A stretch of DNA of 64,000 bases from Massariosphaeria phaeospora (GCA_011032825.1 JAADJZ010000014.1:62001-126000); one strand, 5' to 3'; shown: positions 1 through 11,239, numbered from the stretch's first letter. The notes: generated from the sequence alone by a model not told the origin. Numbers and translations are program-made.

Positions 1-642
1 CCTGACACCACCACCACTAAAGCCACCGCCGATGCCGCGACCACACCCAAAGCTGCCCTCCCTATCTTCCGCACCCGCAACCGCACCCGCAGCACGCGCA
101 CCGACTCCTTCTCCGCGCCCCTAACCCGCACCCGCAACACCAAGCTAGCCAACGCGCTCCCTCCCCCACCACCCCCATCTCCTCCCCTCCTCCCCACAGC
201 CCTTTCCCTCTCCCGCACCCACAAAACCACTATGCACGCCCTGCGCATGGCCATCGTAGACATCTACATCGCAGGCCGCGACGCCTATGCCGCGAACTTA
301 TACGGGCGGACCGGCGGCCGCGAGATCGCGGCGCAGAAATGCGAAGCGGCGAAAGTGGCGCACGGCAAGGCAATACTGTACGATATTGTAAGGGCGGCGA
401 AGGCGGCGCATATGAAGTTGGAGGGGGCGGTGGAGAAGCTGCGGGAGGGGTTGGGTGGGGAGGAGGAGGGTGAGGCTGAGGTGGGGGGTAAGGAGATGTG
501 TGGGGAGGAGGTGTGTGTGATGCTTGAGAAGCAGTTGGAGTTTTCGAGGGGCGTGTTTGAGAGGGTGGCGTGGGCGGATGAGTGGTTGGGAGGGGATGCG
601 GTGCTTGATGGGGTGCGTGTTGATTGGGAGAAGGACGCTTGA
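1..642 (+). CDS. Unknown protein, C-terminal part (5' end outside window)
   Basis: The reading frame is open from the first base of the window to a TGA at 640-642, so about 213 C-terminal residues are visible and the start lies upstream. The first 75 or so residues are rich in Thr, Arg and Pro with a run of prolines, which looks disordered. From the Met at 232 the sequence becomes a Lys/Glu/Ala-rich, probably helical region with an acidic glycine-rich insert, ending in Trp-Glu-Lys-Asp-Ala. I recognise no domain and see no splice site that would be needed within the window. The strong bias to G/C at third positions and the single long frame argue that it is real. The function is unknown. Confidence 0.5.
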   Translation, partial: PDTTTTKATADAATTPKAALPIFRTRNRTRSTRTDSFSAPLTRTRNTKLANALPPPPPPSPPLLPTALSLSRTHKTTMHALRMAIVDIYIAGRDAYAANLYGRTGGREIAAQKCEAAKVAHGKAILYDIVRAAKAAHMKLEGAVEKLREGLGGEEEGEAEVGGKEMCGEEVCVMLEKQLEFSRGVFERVAWADEWLGGDAVLDGVRVDWEKDA

Positions 643-1061
643 GCGAGGAGATGGGGTTTGCGATGATACCAGAGTTGAAGGAGAAGCTGGGTTGCCTGCT
701 TGAGAGGTTTAGTGTCGTCGGCCATGCTGTGACTAGGCGCGAACCAAAAACAAACTGGTATGATAGCTGTAGATATGCAGGTATGGATGATCGATAGTCT
801 GTACCAATTAATTGCAAGATTGCTTGCATTTCTCTTCTAGTCTCGATCACCGTCCATGAGAAACCTTTTAGTTCAATACCAGTGTTCCGATATCCTTCTA
901 CTGACTGCTATAGCATGACTACCAAATTTCCACGTTGTGGAACTTGAATCTTTGGACATGTCGCTTCGAGCTTTGGTTTCCTCGTCACGGATGACTTCCA
1001 CTAGATGACATTGTGCATTGCACCATATTGTGAGACGAGGCAGTACCCTTGGGCACGGCTA
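643..1061. other. Intergenic, convergent gene ends
   Basis: About 420 bp between the stop of the partial gene on the plus strand and the stop of the oxygenase-like gene on the minus strand. I see no open frame or repeat here. It presumably holds both 3' untranslated regions. Confidence 0.5.
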
Positions 1062-2624
1062 CTACTCGAGTGTGTATCCTTCAGCCTTTGCAACCTAGAT
1101 GATTGATATTAGAATATGTTGTAGAGATATCGTACTGCCTTGTGCACTCACCTCGACACGTTTAGCGTATGACAAGACATTGAACAGAAGTGCACAGTAA
1201 CTGTAGCCGAACTCGATAGACGCCTCGTTCCCATACTAAAGATGGACGTGTTAGCAGTGATTCACTTCGCTTGTTGTGATACTAACCCTCAGATATGCGA
1301 ATTCAACGGATGAGGTGTTGTGGCGTGGACCATTTAACCAGGTCACCGCTTCCCATGAGTGTGGATATTCGGCGTAGACATCTTCGATGCTGTCTTGTTC
1401 ATAACTATCGACGGCGACGGGATCCCCGAGCCCCATTCCAACGTGGTCTCGTTTGTGAAACTTCTTGTCAAGCGGCCCGCAGCCATCGTCTTGATTGGTG
1501 ATGTGATCGAGGACAGGCCGAATCCGGATATCAACACCAAGGGCACTGAACACCTCATGCGCGACCATATCTGAGCCCTTGAGTACCTGAGGGAGGGTAT
1601 CCGCTCCAGCTTTGGTAGTGTGGGCATATGCATGACGACAATACTGGCCAAGAGTACCACCTGCGAGTATTAGCCTGGCTATCGCGTGAAGCAGTCCGAT
1701 CTTGGAGCATACCGTCCGGCATGAACTGTGGATTAGCAAGAGCGTTCTTGACTTCTTCGTAGAGAGGTAACTGCTGGGACTCAAGAGCAGTACAGTTGCC
1801 GCCTAGCTGCCCCAGGCCAGTGCATGCATAGAGGTTGTAGGTAAGGGTAAGACGGTAACCTGAGGTGACTTCGAGTACTTCGTGCTCACAGTCACTGAAG
1901 AAGGCGGCCCACTGAACTGAGTCGGACGAACCGGTCCAGTCAAAGGTCCTCGAGTGACCATCATGGCGAACGACCAGCTGGCCGCCCTCATGAGCGCATG
2001 GAAGGCAAACGACGAGCGAGCCGAATTGTAGCGTGGAACGTGGGGTATCAACGTGGGCTTTAAAGAGACCCGAGGGAGCTCGATAGACCTAGCGTGATGT
2101 CAGTTATGCTGTGTTCCTATAGTGCTCAACAGAAGAGATGACGCTACATTCAGCTTGTAGAGCTCGGCTCGTACACCGTGGTATTTGGCGGTGCGGGTGG
2201 GGAGCAGGGCCTGCGCAATCGCATCAACGATACCAGCCTCGTAGGGACAGAAGTTGGTCGAGAAACCCGTGGGGTCTAGCTTGGACGCCTTGCGATATGA
2301 CTCGTCGACAACGTCCTTGCCCTTGAGCCCGAAACCTGCTGGCTGTGTGTCGCGGACGAGCGCCGCCAATCGTGCATCTCGATCAGCATTGCGATCCAAA
2401 GACAGAGGCAGAGTCAGTTTCTTGATCGATCGGGACGAGTCCCAGCGGATGGTGACAGGCGCGGCAGATGTCTCGTCGTCTTTTCGATCTTGGATGGGGA
2501 CCGCTCCCCCGCAGGCAAATATTGCCGATTTGGAGAGGAAGCTGGCCAAAGCCCTCGCAATCTGCACCGTGAGGTTGTTGTCGACACTCGTGCTGGAGGT
2601 ATCCGAATCGCCGTTGTCAGACAT
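1062..2624 (-). CDS. 2OG-Fe(II) oxygenase-like protein, five exons
   Basis: Minus-strand gene; exons by coordinate are 1062-1094, 1152-1235, 1287-1660, 1713-2088 and 2148-2624, giving 447 residues. The four introns (51-59 bp) have GT-AG ends, and the joined frame is open throughout. Residues 171-173 read His-Val-Asp followed by Thr-Pro-Arg, the iron-binding HxD motif. The distal His228 and Arg238 lie in a Cys-Glu-His-Glu-Val-Leu-Glu-Val segment, where the third iron ligand and the 2-oxoglutarate-binding Arg are expected. Fungal proteins of this type are soluble non-haem iron dioxygenases of unknown substrate. I chose the Met at 2624 (Met-Ser-Asp-Asn) because the upstream residues in frame look like untranslated leader. 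The gene is intact although a transposon island begins about 400 bp upstream of its start. Confidence 0.8.
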
Positions 2625-2681
2625 GGCTAAGGTGAACGACTTCTGTCGTGAGGGTGGGTGAGTAGAAGATAGGCAGAACAA

Positions 2682-3027
2682 AAACAGCGAAGTGGAGAAA
2701 AATATAAAATAGGAAAGAATAAAGTTGTTGTAGTGCTGTAATTGTAATCTTGTTGTAGTTGTAATTGTAATCTTGTTGTGGTTGAACTATCTACTTGCCG
2801 CGAGGGTCCGCCTCTATATATACTTAATATCCCTACATTGTATAACTATAAACAATGTAAACAAAGAGTTATAAATAGTTTTTGTTCTAAAAAATGTAGT
2901 AAACAATGTTATAGTCTATTTATAGATCTAACAACGTTTCTTTGTTATAAACAATGTTATAACTCTATTTATAGTTATTAACAATGTATAGTTAACAAAG
3001 AATCTCTTTATCTAACGTAAACCACTA
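2682..3027. other. AT-rich palindromic flank of the transposon island
   Basis: About 345 bp of AT-rich sequence with many variants of AACAATGTTATA and TTTATAGTTA in both orientations. No gene is visible. It ends in the TA (3026-3027) into which the first transposon is inserted. The last 14 bases are complementary to sequence found at 13098-13111, so this is the left arm of a palindrome now split by transposons. Confidence 0.6.
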
Positions 3028-3473
3028 GTAACCCGGCCAAACCAGTAACCCGGCCAAAAATGCTTGGCACAACCAACTTATCTCAAAGAACATTAAATGA
3101 ATCGCTATTGAACAAGGAACCTGCGTACGTCGTGCTAGCTCTAGATTCAGAAGCTTCTTTTGTATCCTTTTAGCAGGTTTGGGCATTGTGCCTTGTATCA
3201 CCACAGTTTCTACAGCGCCGTAGAGCTAGTTGTAAGTTGTGCTCTTTCTTAACCCTCTTTACTACGCGCTTTCTTTGATAGCTAAGGCGCTGTAGACGCT
3301 TTAGCAGCTACTTGCGCTGATCCGTTACTGTACTCCATTGTACCGCTATGCTGAATCCGCTTCCGTTTGCGCGATTTCCGCTTGGTTATCTCTGCTAATT
3401 GATCTTCAAGCTTTTTGATACGGTAGTCTTTGAGCGCGTTCTAATGCAGCATTAATTCAGCTCCTTTTACAAG

Positions 3474-3713
3474 CTAAAAGAAGCCACTCTGCGCTGAAGT
3501 AAGCGATCTAGTAATAAAATCGCGTACTAGCTTTAATTGTAATCCAAATTCGAGTGTATTAGTTAGAGTCTTTGACTGCCACGGCGTTTCTAGTGCGGAA
3601 AGTAGTAGCGAGGTACGCAGCCGTACTTCAAGACAACTAAGAACTACTTGCGCGTTGATAGGGACTAGCTCTAAAGCCTTAAAAGCTTTCTTGCAGTTCT
3701 CTGTCGTAAACAC
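3474..3713 (-). pseudogene. Element A transposase, C-terminal fragment
   Basis: A 79-residue open stretch with the Pro-Trp-Gln-Ser-Lys-Thr motif and an Asn-Thr-Leu-Glu segment seen in the C-terminal region of fungal pogo-type DDE transposases. It lies downstream of the insertion of element B and has lost its connection to the DNA-binding part at 6716-6940. No separate function is expected. Confidence 0.6.
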
Positions 3714-3962
3714 TTCAAAAAACGCGTCTCTAAAGGCTGGCAGGAAGCTTTTTTTGTTAATATAGAAAACGCGCTAGCGCGCCAAGTCTTGAACGCGTTG
3801 AGAGTACTTCAGCTTCAGCGGCGAGAAGCAGACCACATCTAGCAGCTAAAGAATATAAGATGAATAAGCCGGCATGCAGAGCGTAAGAATCTTGTTCTCA
3901 AGGCAATAGTCTTTAAAATCCTAAGATTGGTAGCTCTCATGGCCGTCTAAAATAAGCAGCTA

Positions 3963-6098
3963 CCATGCCCGTCGGCGTAACGCGCGGATCGGCGTAACGC
4001 GCGGGGAAAACCAAAACACCAGACAAGGCCCTAACTTCAACGCGTCGTAAATACACCAATATGAGCCCGATTGAGGAAGCGCTTAAAGATCTGAAATCGC
4101 TGGAACCAGAAGAAGATTTCTCGTATACGGAAATTGCTGCCAAACATGGTGTAGTACGCTCTACCTTAACGCGCAGGCACCAAGGCGTTCATGCACCACA
4201 GGCAGCCAAGGCAATCAACCAACAAAAGCTCAGCCCACAACAAGAGAAAGAGCTTGTACGATACATTGAAAGTCTTACAAAGAGAAGCCTTCCACCTACA
4301 CAAGAGATAATACAGAATTTTGCATCACAGATAGCTCACGAGCGCGTTGGAGATAGCTGGGTAACGCGCTTTATCAACCGCTAGAAAATCCATCTTATCT
4401 CCAAATAGACAACTGGGATGGATCGTGCACGCCACGAGGCTAATTCAGAGGCTAAATACAAGCTCTACTTTAATCTTCTGCACCAGAAGATTCAGAAATA
4501 CAACGTAGATCCGGCCAACACATACAACATGGATGAGAAAAGCTTCCTAATCGGGATCACAGGCAGATCAAAGCGGGTGTTCAGCAGGAGGATGTGGGAG
4601 AAGAAGGAGGTTCAGGAGTCTCTCTAGGATAGATCGCGTGAGTGGATAACCCTCCTAGCGTGCGTTGGGGCAGATAGAGAAGCTCTTCCTCTTGGGATTA
4701 TTTACCAGGCTGCCAACGGCAACATACGAGCAAGCTAGGTAGAGGATATTACTACAGAACACTCAGTTTTCATCACTTCATCTCCTTTAGGATGGACCAA
4801 TAATGACGTAAGCCTTGCCTAGCTCGAACAGGTGTTTGATCGATCTACCAAGTTGAAAGCAGGTCGATCGTACCGACTCTTAATCCTAGATGGCCATGGA
4901 TCTCATGTCACGATGGACTTTATCAAATATTGTAACAACCACCGAATTCTCTTTTGTATCTTTGCTCCCCACTCAACCTACACGCTTCAGCCACTTGATG
5001 TAGTAATGTTTAAACCTCTTTCATCCTCCTACTCTAAAGGCCTCTTCAACTACCTCCACAAGACCCAGGGCCTAGTCTCTGTTAAGAAAGGCAATTTCTT
5101 CCCTCTCTTCTAGCAGGCCTGGATCTCCTCCTTCAAAGAAACCTCCATCCTCAAGTCTTTTGAGGCAACTAGGATATAGCCTATGGATCCTAAGGTTATA
5201 CTCAAAAGATTCCATTACAGCAGATCAGACGATGAGGAAGAGAAAGGAAGCTTAGGATCTCTCTTAGATACAGATTGGAGAAAGGTTAGGAAGATTCTAG
5301 ATCGATCCGTTGAGAAGGGAGCTCAAAAGGAGGCTAAAAAGATCAGCCTTTCATTTCACTACCTTCAGGTTCAAAAGAAGCTTGTAGACCTTGAAAATAA
5401 GAGGTTAAGAAAGGCTCTTCAGGTCAAAAAGAAGCACAAGAACAAGGGAAAGAACCTTGATCTTCAACAGCGTCAGGAGTATCATGGTGGGGCTGTATTC
5501 TGGTTACCAAGAAAGGTCAGGGAGGCCCGTGCTCGTGAGGCTGTGAAAAAGCGAGAAGATCACGATCTACAACTCCAGAAAGTTCAGTCAAAGAAAATTA
5601 AGGAGGCTACTAAGTTGTACAAGCTTCAGATAGCTGAAGAAAAGCGTGTAGCTCGAGAAAAGGCCAAAGAAGAGAGAGAGAGAGAGATCTGAAAAGGCTG
5701 AAAAGGCACGTCAGAAGAAGGCTCAGAAAGAGGCTAAAAAACAGGCTGCAAACGCTGCAAACGCGACTCAATCAATTCAAAAGGGAAAAAGAAAAGCCTC
5801 CTCAAAGCCTCCTGTTCAGAGGCCTCGAAAGATGGCCAAAAAGGAGGTAAAAAAGGTAGTGGGTAGTGAGAACCGTGCATTAGATCCTCTACCTAAGATC
5901 ACACGCCATGGCCGCAACGTCAAACTTCCAAGTAAATTTAAGTAGTACAAATTAATCCCTTAACTTTATTTACTACTCTATCTCGAGATCTTATTATACT
6001 AGCTATTGTAGATGGCTCTGCGGCTTTATTCTTGGTTGAGCTGATATTAGTGTTCGCCGCGCGTTACGCCGATCCGCGCGTTACGCCGACGGGCATGG
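3963..6098 (+). mobile_element. Element B: pogo/Fot-like transposon nested in element A
   Basis: A 2136-bp element with 42-bp terminal inverted repeats that match perfectly (3963-4004 and 6057-6098). Each repeat starts CCATGCCCGT and holds two copies of CGGCGTAACGCGCGG with a 17-bp period. TA flanks both ends (3961-3962, 6099-6100). It sits inside the transposase region of element A, so it is the younger insertion. Its terminal repeats are undamaged although the transposase carries nonsense codons. Confidence 0.92.
4061..5945 (+). pseudogene. Element B transposase, seven in-frame TAG codons and one frameshift
   Basis: One reading frame encodes a full pogo-type transposase. Residues 1-105 hold the Psq and CENP-B-type helix-turn-helix, ending Trp-Val-Thr-Arg-Phe. 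The DDE domain follows, with a Tyr-Asn-Met-Asp-Glu-Lys segment, Leu-Ile-Leu-Asp-Gly-His-Gly-Ser-His and the Thr-Leu-Gln-Pro-Leu-Asp-Val motif. The tail is basic and coiled, ending Lys-Leu-Pro-Ser-Lys-Phe-Lys. TAG stops lie at 4382, 4406, 4625, 4736, 4820, 5111 and 5177. Where the sister element D gives a guide these replace Trp or Gln, which fits CpA-to-TpA change. A shift at the GA repeat 5669-5687 moves the tail to another frame. The gene cannot make a full protein. Confidence 0.85.
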
Positions 6099-6715
6099 TA
6101 ATACTCTCTTACCTAACGCGCTTTTGTATGCGCGTTAAAGTGCTTTAACTACTCAAGACCAAGAGCGTTGTTTGTCTAGCCGTTTTTAGAGACTAAGAGC
6201 TTCTAATTGCTAGGTATAGAGTTCTCCTCGTACTATGCTAAGATGTAAACGCGCTCTTTGTAGATAATAAACGGCAGGATCGCGTACCCTGCGGCGCAAA
6301 TGCTCTAGATAACTATTACCCACTCTCGATCGCCTAGCTGGATAAGATTAGGTCGAGTACGTTTCTAAGAGCCTGTGAAAACTTTCATAGACCCAATAAC
6401 ACCTATCTAGAAGCTAGTCTTATTAAAGTTGTGCACGCTGTCTAGGTGTACGCTATACTTAGCTATTGTCTTCTCTACTAGCTTGGACCACGCGCCAATT
6501 ACCTTAGGATCTTCCTGCAATATCCTCTGCCTATCCTTAGCTCAATTAAAAGCTATTTTGAGCTCAGATGAACGCGTTACGAAGCGCGCAAGCCAGTTCT
6601 TGCTTACTAGCCTGCTACTGTACTACGCTCGCGGCTCGCCTAGCAGTTTATCAGCTATATCAGCTACCTTAGATAGAAGAGGCGCGAATCCTCGCGCGTT
6701 AAAGTCGAGGATGTA

Positions 6716-6940
6716 TCAAACGATAGTCTCTTTTTCGGTGCTCGTAAGCTTACGGAGAGTAGAAGTAGTTTTTAGGCCAAAGAGTGTTCCTTTATCGCGT
6801 TTAGCAAGTCGACGGTGATTAACAGTAAAAGACCGTGCAGCTGCGCGAAGGCTTCGGAATTTGCCGGCTCTAAAAGCTTTAAGAGCAAAGAGGAGTCTGC
6901 CTTTGTGTTCACGTAATTGCGCGTTCGTAGGTGTAGGCAT
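6716..6940 (-). pseudogene. Element A transposase, N-terminal DNA-binding fragment
   Basis: Starts Met-Pro-Thr-Pro-Thr-Asn-Ala-Gln-Leu-Arg and contains a Phe-Arg-Ser-Leu-Arg-Ala-Ala-Ala-Arg segment typical of a Psq-type helix-turn-helix that binds transposon ends. It stops after 74 residues. The remaining minus-strand sequence to about 6100 has several stop codons. It sits about 70 bp inside the right terminal repeat, as expected for an N-terminus. Confidence 0.6.
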
Positions 6941-7019
6941 AGTAGGAGCAGGTTAGTGTTCGTAGTCTTGGCATTTTTTGGCCGGGTTACTGGTTTGGCC
7001 GGGTTACTAACGTACCTTA

Positions 7020-9133
7020 CCGAGGATGTGCGTGTAATGCTCGTGTTCGCGTAATGCTTACCTCAACTACATTACTGCGATAGCAAATATGAGGCTGCGC
7101 AACCACCTACAATAGCTATTATTAGAAGATAACTTGGTGTATTGTTCTATAGAGGTAGCTCTACAACTTTGGCTATCTAAGTTTTGCTAGAAGATTGACG
7201 GCCCGGCCGCGCCGGGTGAGGGTTGGTGGAGGCGCTAGTGCAGGCACCTTCTTAGCAGCACCCCTAACAGCACCACCTACGCGTCGTTCTTTTACCTGAG
7301 GCTTACAGGTACGGGGCTTTGATACCTTGCGATTACAATCCTGGTGTTGTTGTTGCAATTTTTTGGCGTCGTTGGCTCGTTTTTGAGCATCGCGCTTGGC
7401 TGCCTTTACAGCTCTCTCCTCCTCCTGCGCCTTCTTGAGTCTTTCACGCTCAACCCGCCTAATCTGAGCCTGCTCTTCTTAAATACGTTTAGCCTCAGCC
7501 TTCATATCCTTCGTCTTAAGTCGCTCAAGTCGCTTTTCTTCCTCCTCCTCTTCCCTCTGTACCCTCCGATTAGTGGCATGGCGGATTGTCCTTGGTAATA
7601 AAAGTTGAGCCCTTCAATGAGCCTCTCTATTCATCTAAAGATCTAGAGCGTTAATAGGGGTTTCATAGTCCCTCTGCTTCCGTCCCAAGGCGAACCTAAA
7701 GCCGTTGTTTTCGTGCTCTACAATAGCTTGCTGCGCTTGTAGTAAAAGAAGCGTTCTTTTTACTATCTCAGCCTTACGGCTACCAGGGGTAATAGGCTTA
7801 CTCATAAGCAACCGGATCGAAACTCTATTAACCGTATCAATCGTAGTAGAGTACTTAGGGAACTCTGGCGTTGTATTGCGGAACTTTTTAAGCACTTGCT
7901 TAGCGTCAAATGGAGCAATACTAGTAGTCGAAAATAAGCTTCGGACGTTGGCGACAGTGAAGGAGGCATTCTAGGCATTCTTGAATAGGTAGTAGAAGTT
8001 GCTTTTCTTAAGGGATAGTAGCCTTTGTGTCTTTTCTAGGTAATCTTCTAAAGCTGTGCTATACGCTCTGCTAAGAGAGAAGAAAAAGCCTACATCTAGC
8101 GGCTGCAACGTATAAGTACTATAAAAAAGTAGCAACAAAGGTAGAATTCTCTAGGGACGACAGTAGTCTATAAACTCCTGTGTATAATAGAATGAGTAGC
8201 TATCTAGAAGGAGTAATCGGTGACGTAGAGAGTTCTTGTCCTTAGTATACCTATCAAACACGTTCTTTAGCCAAGCTACCTCTATGTCGTTGTTGCTCCA
8301 TCCCGTCTAGGTTGTAACTACTATTACCTTATTGTTCTCGTACTCTATATCCTTCGTCCAGCGTTCTTGAATGTTACTAGAAGTTGAGCTATACAGTACG
8401 CTTGGTAGCAGCGCGCTTCTATCAGCACAAACAGCTGCTATCACCGTCAACCACTCCCTTAACCTATTTTGAATAGGTTGACGACGTTCTCCTCGCTCTT
8501 ATGAGTCTCTACTAAAGACTCTGTAGCTACTTTTACCTCTACCAAAGTAGAAGCCCTTCTTATCTATATTGTATATATCAGACGGTCGGCAGTGGTATTT
8601 GCAAAGGATTTTGTTGAGATCGCGAAACCACTACTCGTATTTGTATAAGGAATCTGCCTTGTGGCGGAGACAGTCTTTCCCCTTGCCGTAATGCGATTTC
8701 AGCTCATCTTTGTGACGGGCGAGGAAGCGCGTTACCCAAGTTTCTGAGGCAGGCTTCCTAGCGATTGAGGCGCATAAATTCCGCAGCATCCGCCTGGTAG
8801 GTAGCAAGCCCTCTTTAGTCAACCGTCTGATATGTCCTATAAGATCTAACTCTTGTTGTGAGCTAAGGTGTTGCTGGTTGATTGATTTGGTGGCATACGC
8901 GTCACATTTGCCTTGATGTCGGCGGGCGAGCGTGTGGCGTGATACACCAAAGTGGAGAGCAACTTTTGTGTACGAGGATCGTGCATTCGATAGCTGCGAT
9001 TCTAAAAATTCAATCGCTGCATTAATCGGATCCATATTGGGTGAGATATCGCGTGTGGAAGTTATAGGTAAAACGGTGTTGTTGTGTTGAGGTGAGCATT
9101 ACGCGAACACGAGCATTACGCGCACATCCTCGG
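7020..9133 (-). mobile_element. Element C: pogo/Fot-like transposon
   Basis: A 2114-bp element starting CCGAGGATGTGCGTGTAATG with the complement at 9133, flanked by TA at 7018-7019 and 9134-9135. The terminal repeat has two copies of a CGNGTAATGCTC unit 17 bp apart. The transposase lies on the minus strand. Its right-hand TA is also the left-hand TA of element D. Confidence 0.9.
7173..9035 (-). pseudogene. Element C transposase, decayed
   Basis: The N-terminus (8631-9035, Met-Asp-Pro-Ile-Asn-Ala) carries the helix-turn-helix part, with an Arg-His-Gln-Gly-Lys segment and Trp-Val-Thr-Arg-Phe at the end of the CENP-B-type domain. Further left the minus strand still reads Tyr-Asn-Ile-Asp-Lys-Lys-Gly, Leu-Leu-Leu-Asp-Ser, Tyr-Thr-Leu-Gln-Pro-Leu-Asp-Val and a basic coiled tail (7635-7895 and 7173-7358), interrupted by stops. 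The acidic residues of the DDE site are partly replaced (Asp-Ser-Tyr instead of Asp-Gly-His). The order and spacing match elements B and D. Confidence 0.7.
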
Positions 9134-9135
9134 TA

Positions 9136-11239
9136 CCGTGTTGGCGCACGTGCCGACCGGAACGCGTGCCGACCGCCGAACTTCAATCGACGCCACTGAC
9201 ACCCCAACTTCAACACGCGATAACTCTACCACCATGACCCCAGTTGAAGAAGCAATTGCAGCAATTAAATCGCGCGCTCTAGGAGATGATCTTGTATACC
9301 AGGAGTATGCTGACTGGTTTGGCGTAGATTGAGTTACGTTGGCGCGAAGACACCAAGGCCGTCAGGGCTCAAGAACAGCTAAAATCTTCGACCAGAAGAA
9401 ACTTACGCCACAACAAGAGGAGGAGCTTGTACTCTACATTAGAGACTTGACTAAGCGTGGGCTACCACCTACTCGAGCCATGATACAAAATTTTGCCTCT
9501 ACGATAGCTCACGAACGCGTTTCTTTGGCCTGGGTGACGCGCTTCAAGCACCGCCACAAGGACGAGCTCATCTCAAAATACACCACCGCCATGGACGCTA
9601 CGCGCCACACAGCCGACTCATATATCAAGTACAAGCTATACTTTGACCTGCTACACGGCAAGATAGAGGAGCATGAGATTCTGCCCGAGAATAGCTACAA
9701 TATGGACGAAAAAGGCTTCATGATAGGTGTAATCGGACGATCGAAAAGGACCTTCACAAGGGCCCAATGGGAGAAGCGTGAGGTTACTGCAGCCTTCCAA
9801 GATGGCTCACGTACCTGGATAACAACTGTCGCTGCAGTTTGCGCTGATGGAACTGCGCTGCCGCCTGGCCTAATCTACGAGTTTGCAAACTGTACTCTAC
9901 AATCGTTATAGGTAGCTGATATCAAGCCCGGCGTACACGACGTTTTTGTGGCTTCAACACCATCTGGATGGACGAATAATGACGTAGGATTGGCCTGGTT
10001 AGAGCAGGTTTTCGACCGCTGCACGAAGAAAAAAGCGCGGCATGAAAGAAACTAGCGCTTACTTATTCTCGACGGCTACAGCAGCTACCTTACGAAGGAC
10101 TTTTTACACTACTGCTTTACTTACAAGATCTATGTTGCTGTATTTCTACTTTATAGTACTCATACGCTGCAGCCGCTAGATGTAGTTTGCTTCGAGCCGC
10201 TAAGTAAAGCTTACTCCAAAAAGCTTGCAGAACACACCTAGCGCAGCTAAGGGCTAGTCCCAATCAAGAAAGGCAACTTCTTTTTGTTGTTCTAGGACGC
10301 CTAGTAGGCAAGCTTCAAGAAGCAGACAATCTTGCAGTTTTTTGCTGCTACCGGTATATGGCCTATAAATCGAGAGAGAGTTATAAAGCGCTTCTTGCCA
10401 AAGCTTCTAAACAAGCTAGCAAACAAGCCTAGCTCTACTTGGCGTAAGGCCGATTGTCTCTTACGAGCAGCAGCTAATACGTCGTTGTCTAATCTCAAAC
10501 AAGTGTCCTCTATAATCTACTACTTAGCCAACCAAAACGAGCTTTTTACTAATAAGAATGAGGGCCTACGCGAGGCTCTTACTACTAAAAAGAAGCACAA
10601 TAAAAAAGGCAAGGTCCTTAACTTGCAGCAGAGAAAGGAGTATCATAGTAGAGCTGTGTTCTAGTTACCGCGTAAAATAGCTAAGAGTAAGGCACGTAAG
10701 CGCACGAACAAGCGACTAGCTAAAGAGAAGAAACTTTAAAAAGCTTAGATAAAGCAGCTCTAAGCTGCTAACGCTTTATACAACAAAAAGCTTAAAGAGA
10801 AGAAGCGTGTAGCGACTGCAGCAAAGCGAGAGAAGCGTAAGAAGAAGAAAGCAGAAAAGGCAGCTTCTGCGGCAGCTCGAAAGGCGCTCCAAAACACTCA
10901 GAAACCTATCTAAACTTCTTAAACAGCTAAGCGCAAAGCTTCGGCTACAACTACTCTAAAGGCAAAGCAACAGAAGCGTTCTAGTGCTGCTGCAGCACCT
11001 GCTAAAGTCGTACCTGCTGTTCTAGCTAAGGTTGCTCGCAGCGGCCGCGCTGTCAAGCTGCCAACTAGATACACATAATCTAAGTAGTACAAATTGTTTA
11101 TTATAATCAATGTATCAATCTACCAAAAAGTCTTGCAATAATAGCTATTGCTGCTGTTGTTACATCTTTATGTTTGTAGTAGTGATAATCTCGATAGAGC
11201 GATCGTCACGCGTTCCGGTCGGCACGTGCGCTAACACTG
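9136..11239 (+). mobile_element. Element D: pogo/Fot-like transposon
   Basis: A 2104-bp element with terminal repeats CCGTGTTGGCGCACGTGCCG at the left and a near-perfect complement at the right, containing two GTGCCGACC units 16 bp apart. The flanking TAs are 9134-9135 (shared with element C) and 11240-11241 (shared with element E). The transposase lies on the plus strand. Confidence 0.9.
9234..11081 (+). pseudogene. Element D transposase, multiple nonsense codons
   Basis: One frame runs from Met-Thr-Pro-Val-Glu-Glu-Ala at 9234 to the basic tail ending near 11080. It keeps the CENP-B-type helix-turn-helix (Trp-Val-Thr-Arg-Phe-Lys-His-Arg-His), Tyr-Asn-Met-Asp-Glu-Lys-Gly, Leu-Ile-Leu-Asp-Gly-Tyr and Thr-Leu-Gln-Pro-Leu-Asp-Val. 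The first stop is a TGA at 9330 where Arg (CGA) is expected. TAG follows at 9909 and at several later sites where element B has Trp or Gln, for example in the Ala-Val-Phe-Trp-Leu-Pro-Arg motif. All the changes examined are C-to-T on one strand or the other. It is the closest relative of element B here. Confidence 0.8.

Larger units (their letters stand above)
3028..7007 (-). mobile_element. Element A: pogo/Fot-like transposon, interrupted and decayed
   Basis: Terminal inverted repeats begin GTAACCCGGCCAAACC at 3028 and end with the complement at 7007. Each repeat holds two copies of a 17-bp unit, and both ends are flanked by TA (3026-3027, 7008-7009). The transposase ran on the minus strand. 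Its helix-turn-helix N-terminus is readable at 6716-6940 and its C-terminal region at 3474-3713. The rest is broken by stops and by element B, inserted within the DDE region. Removing element B restores a continuous match to the corresponding part of elements E and F, which proves the order of insertion. Confidence 0.85.
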
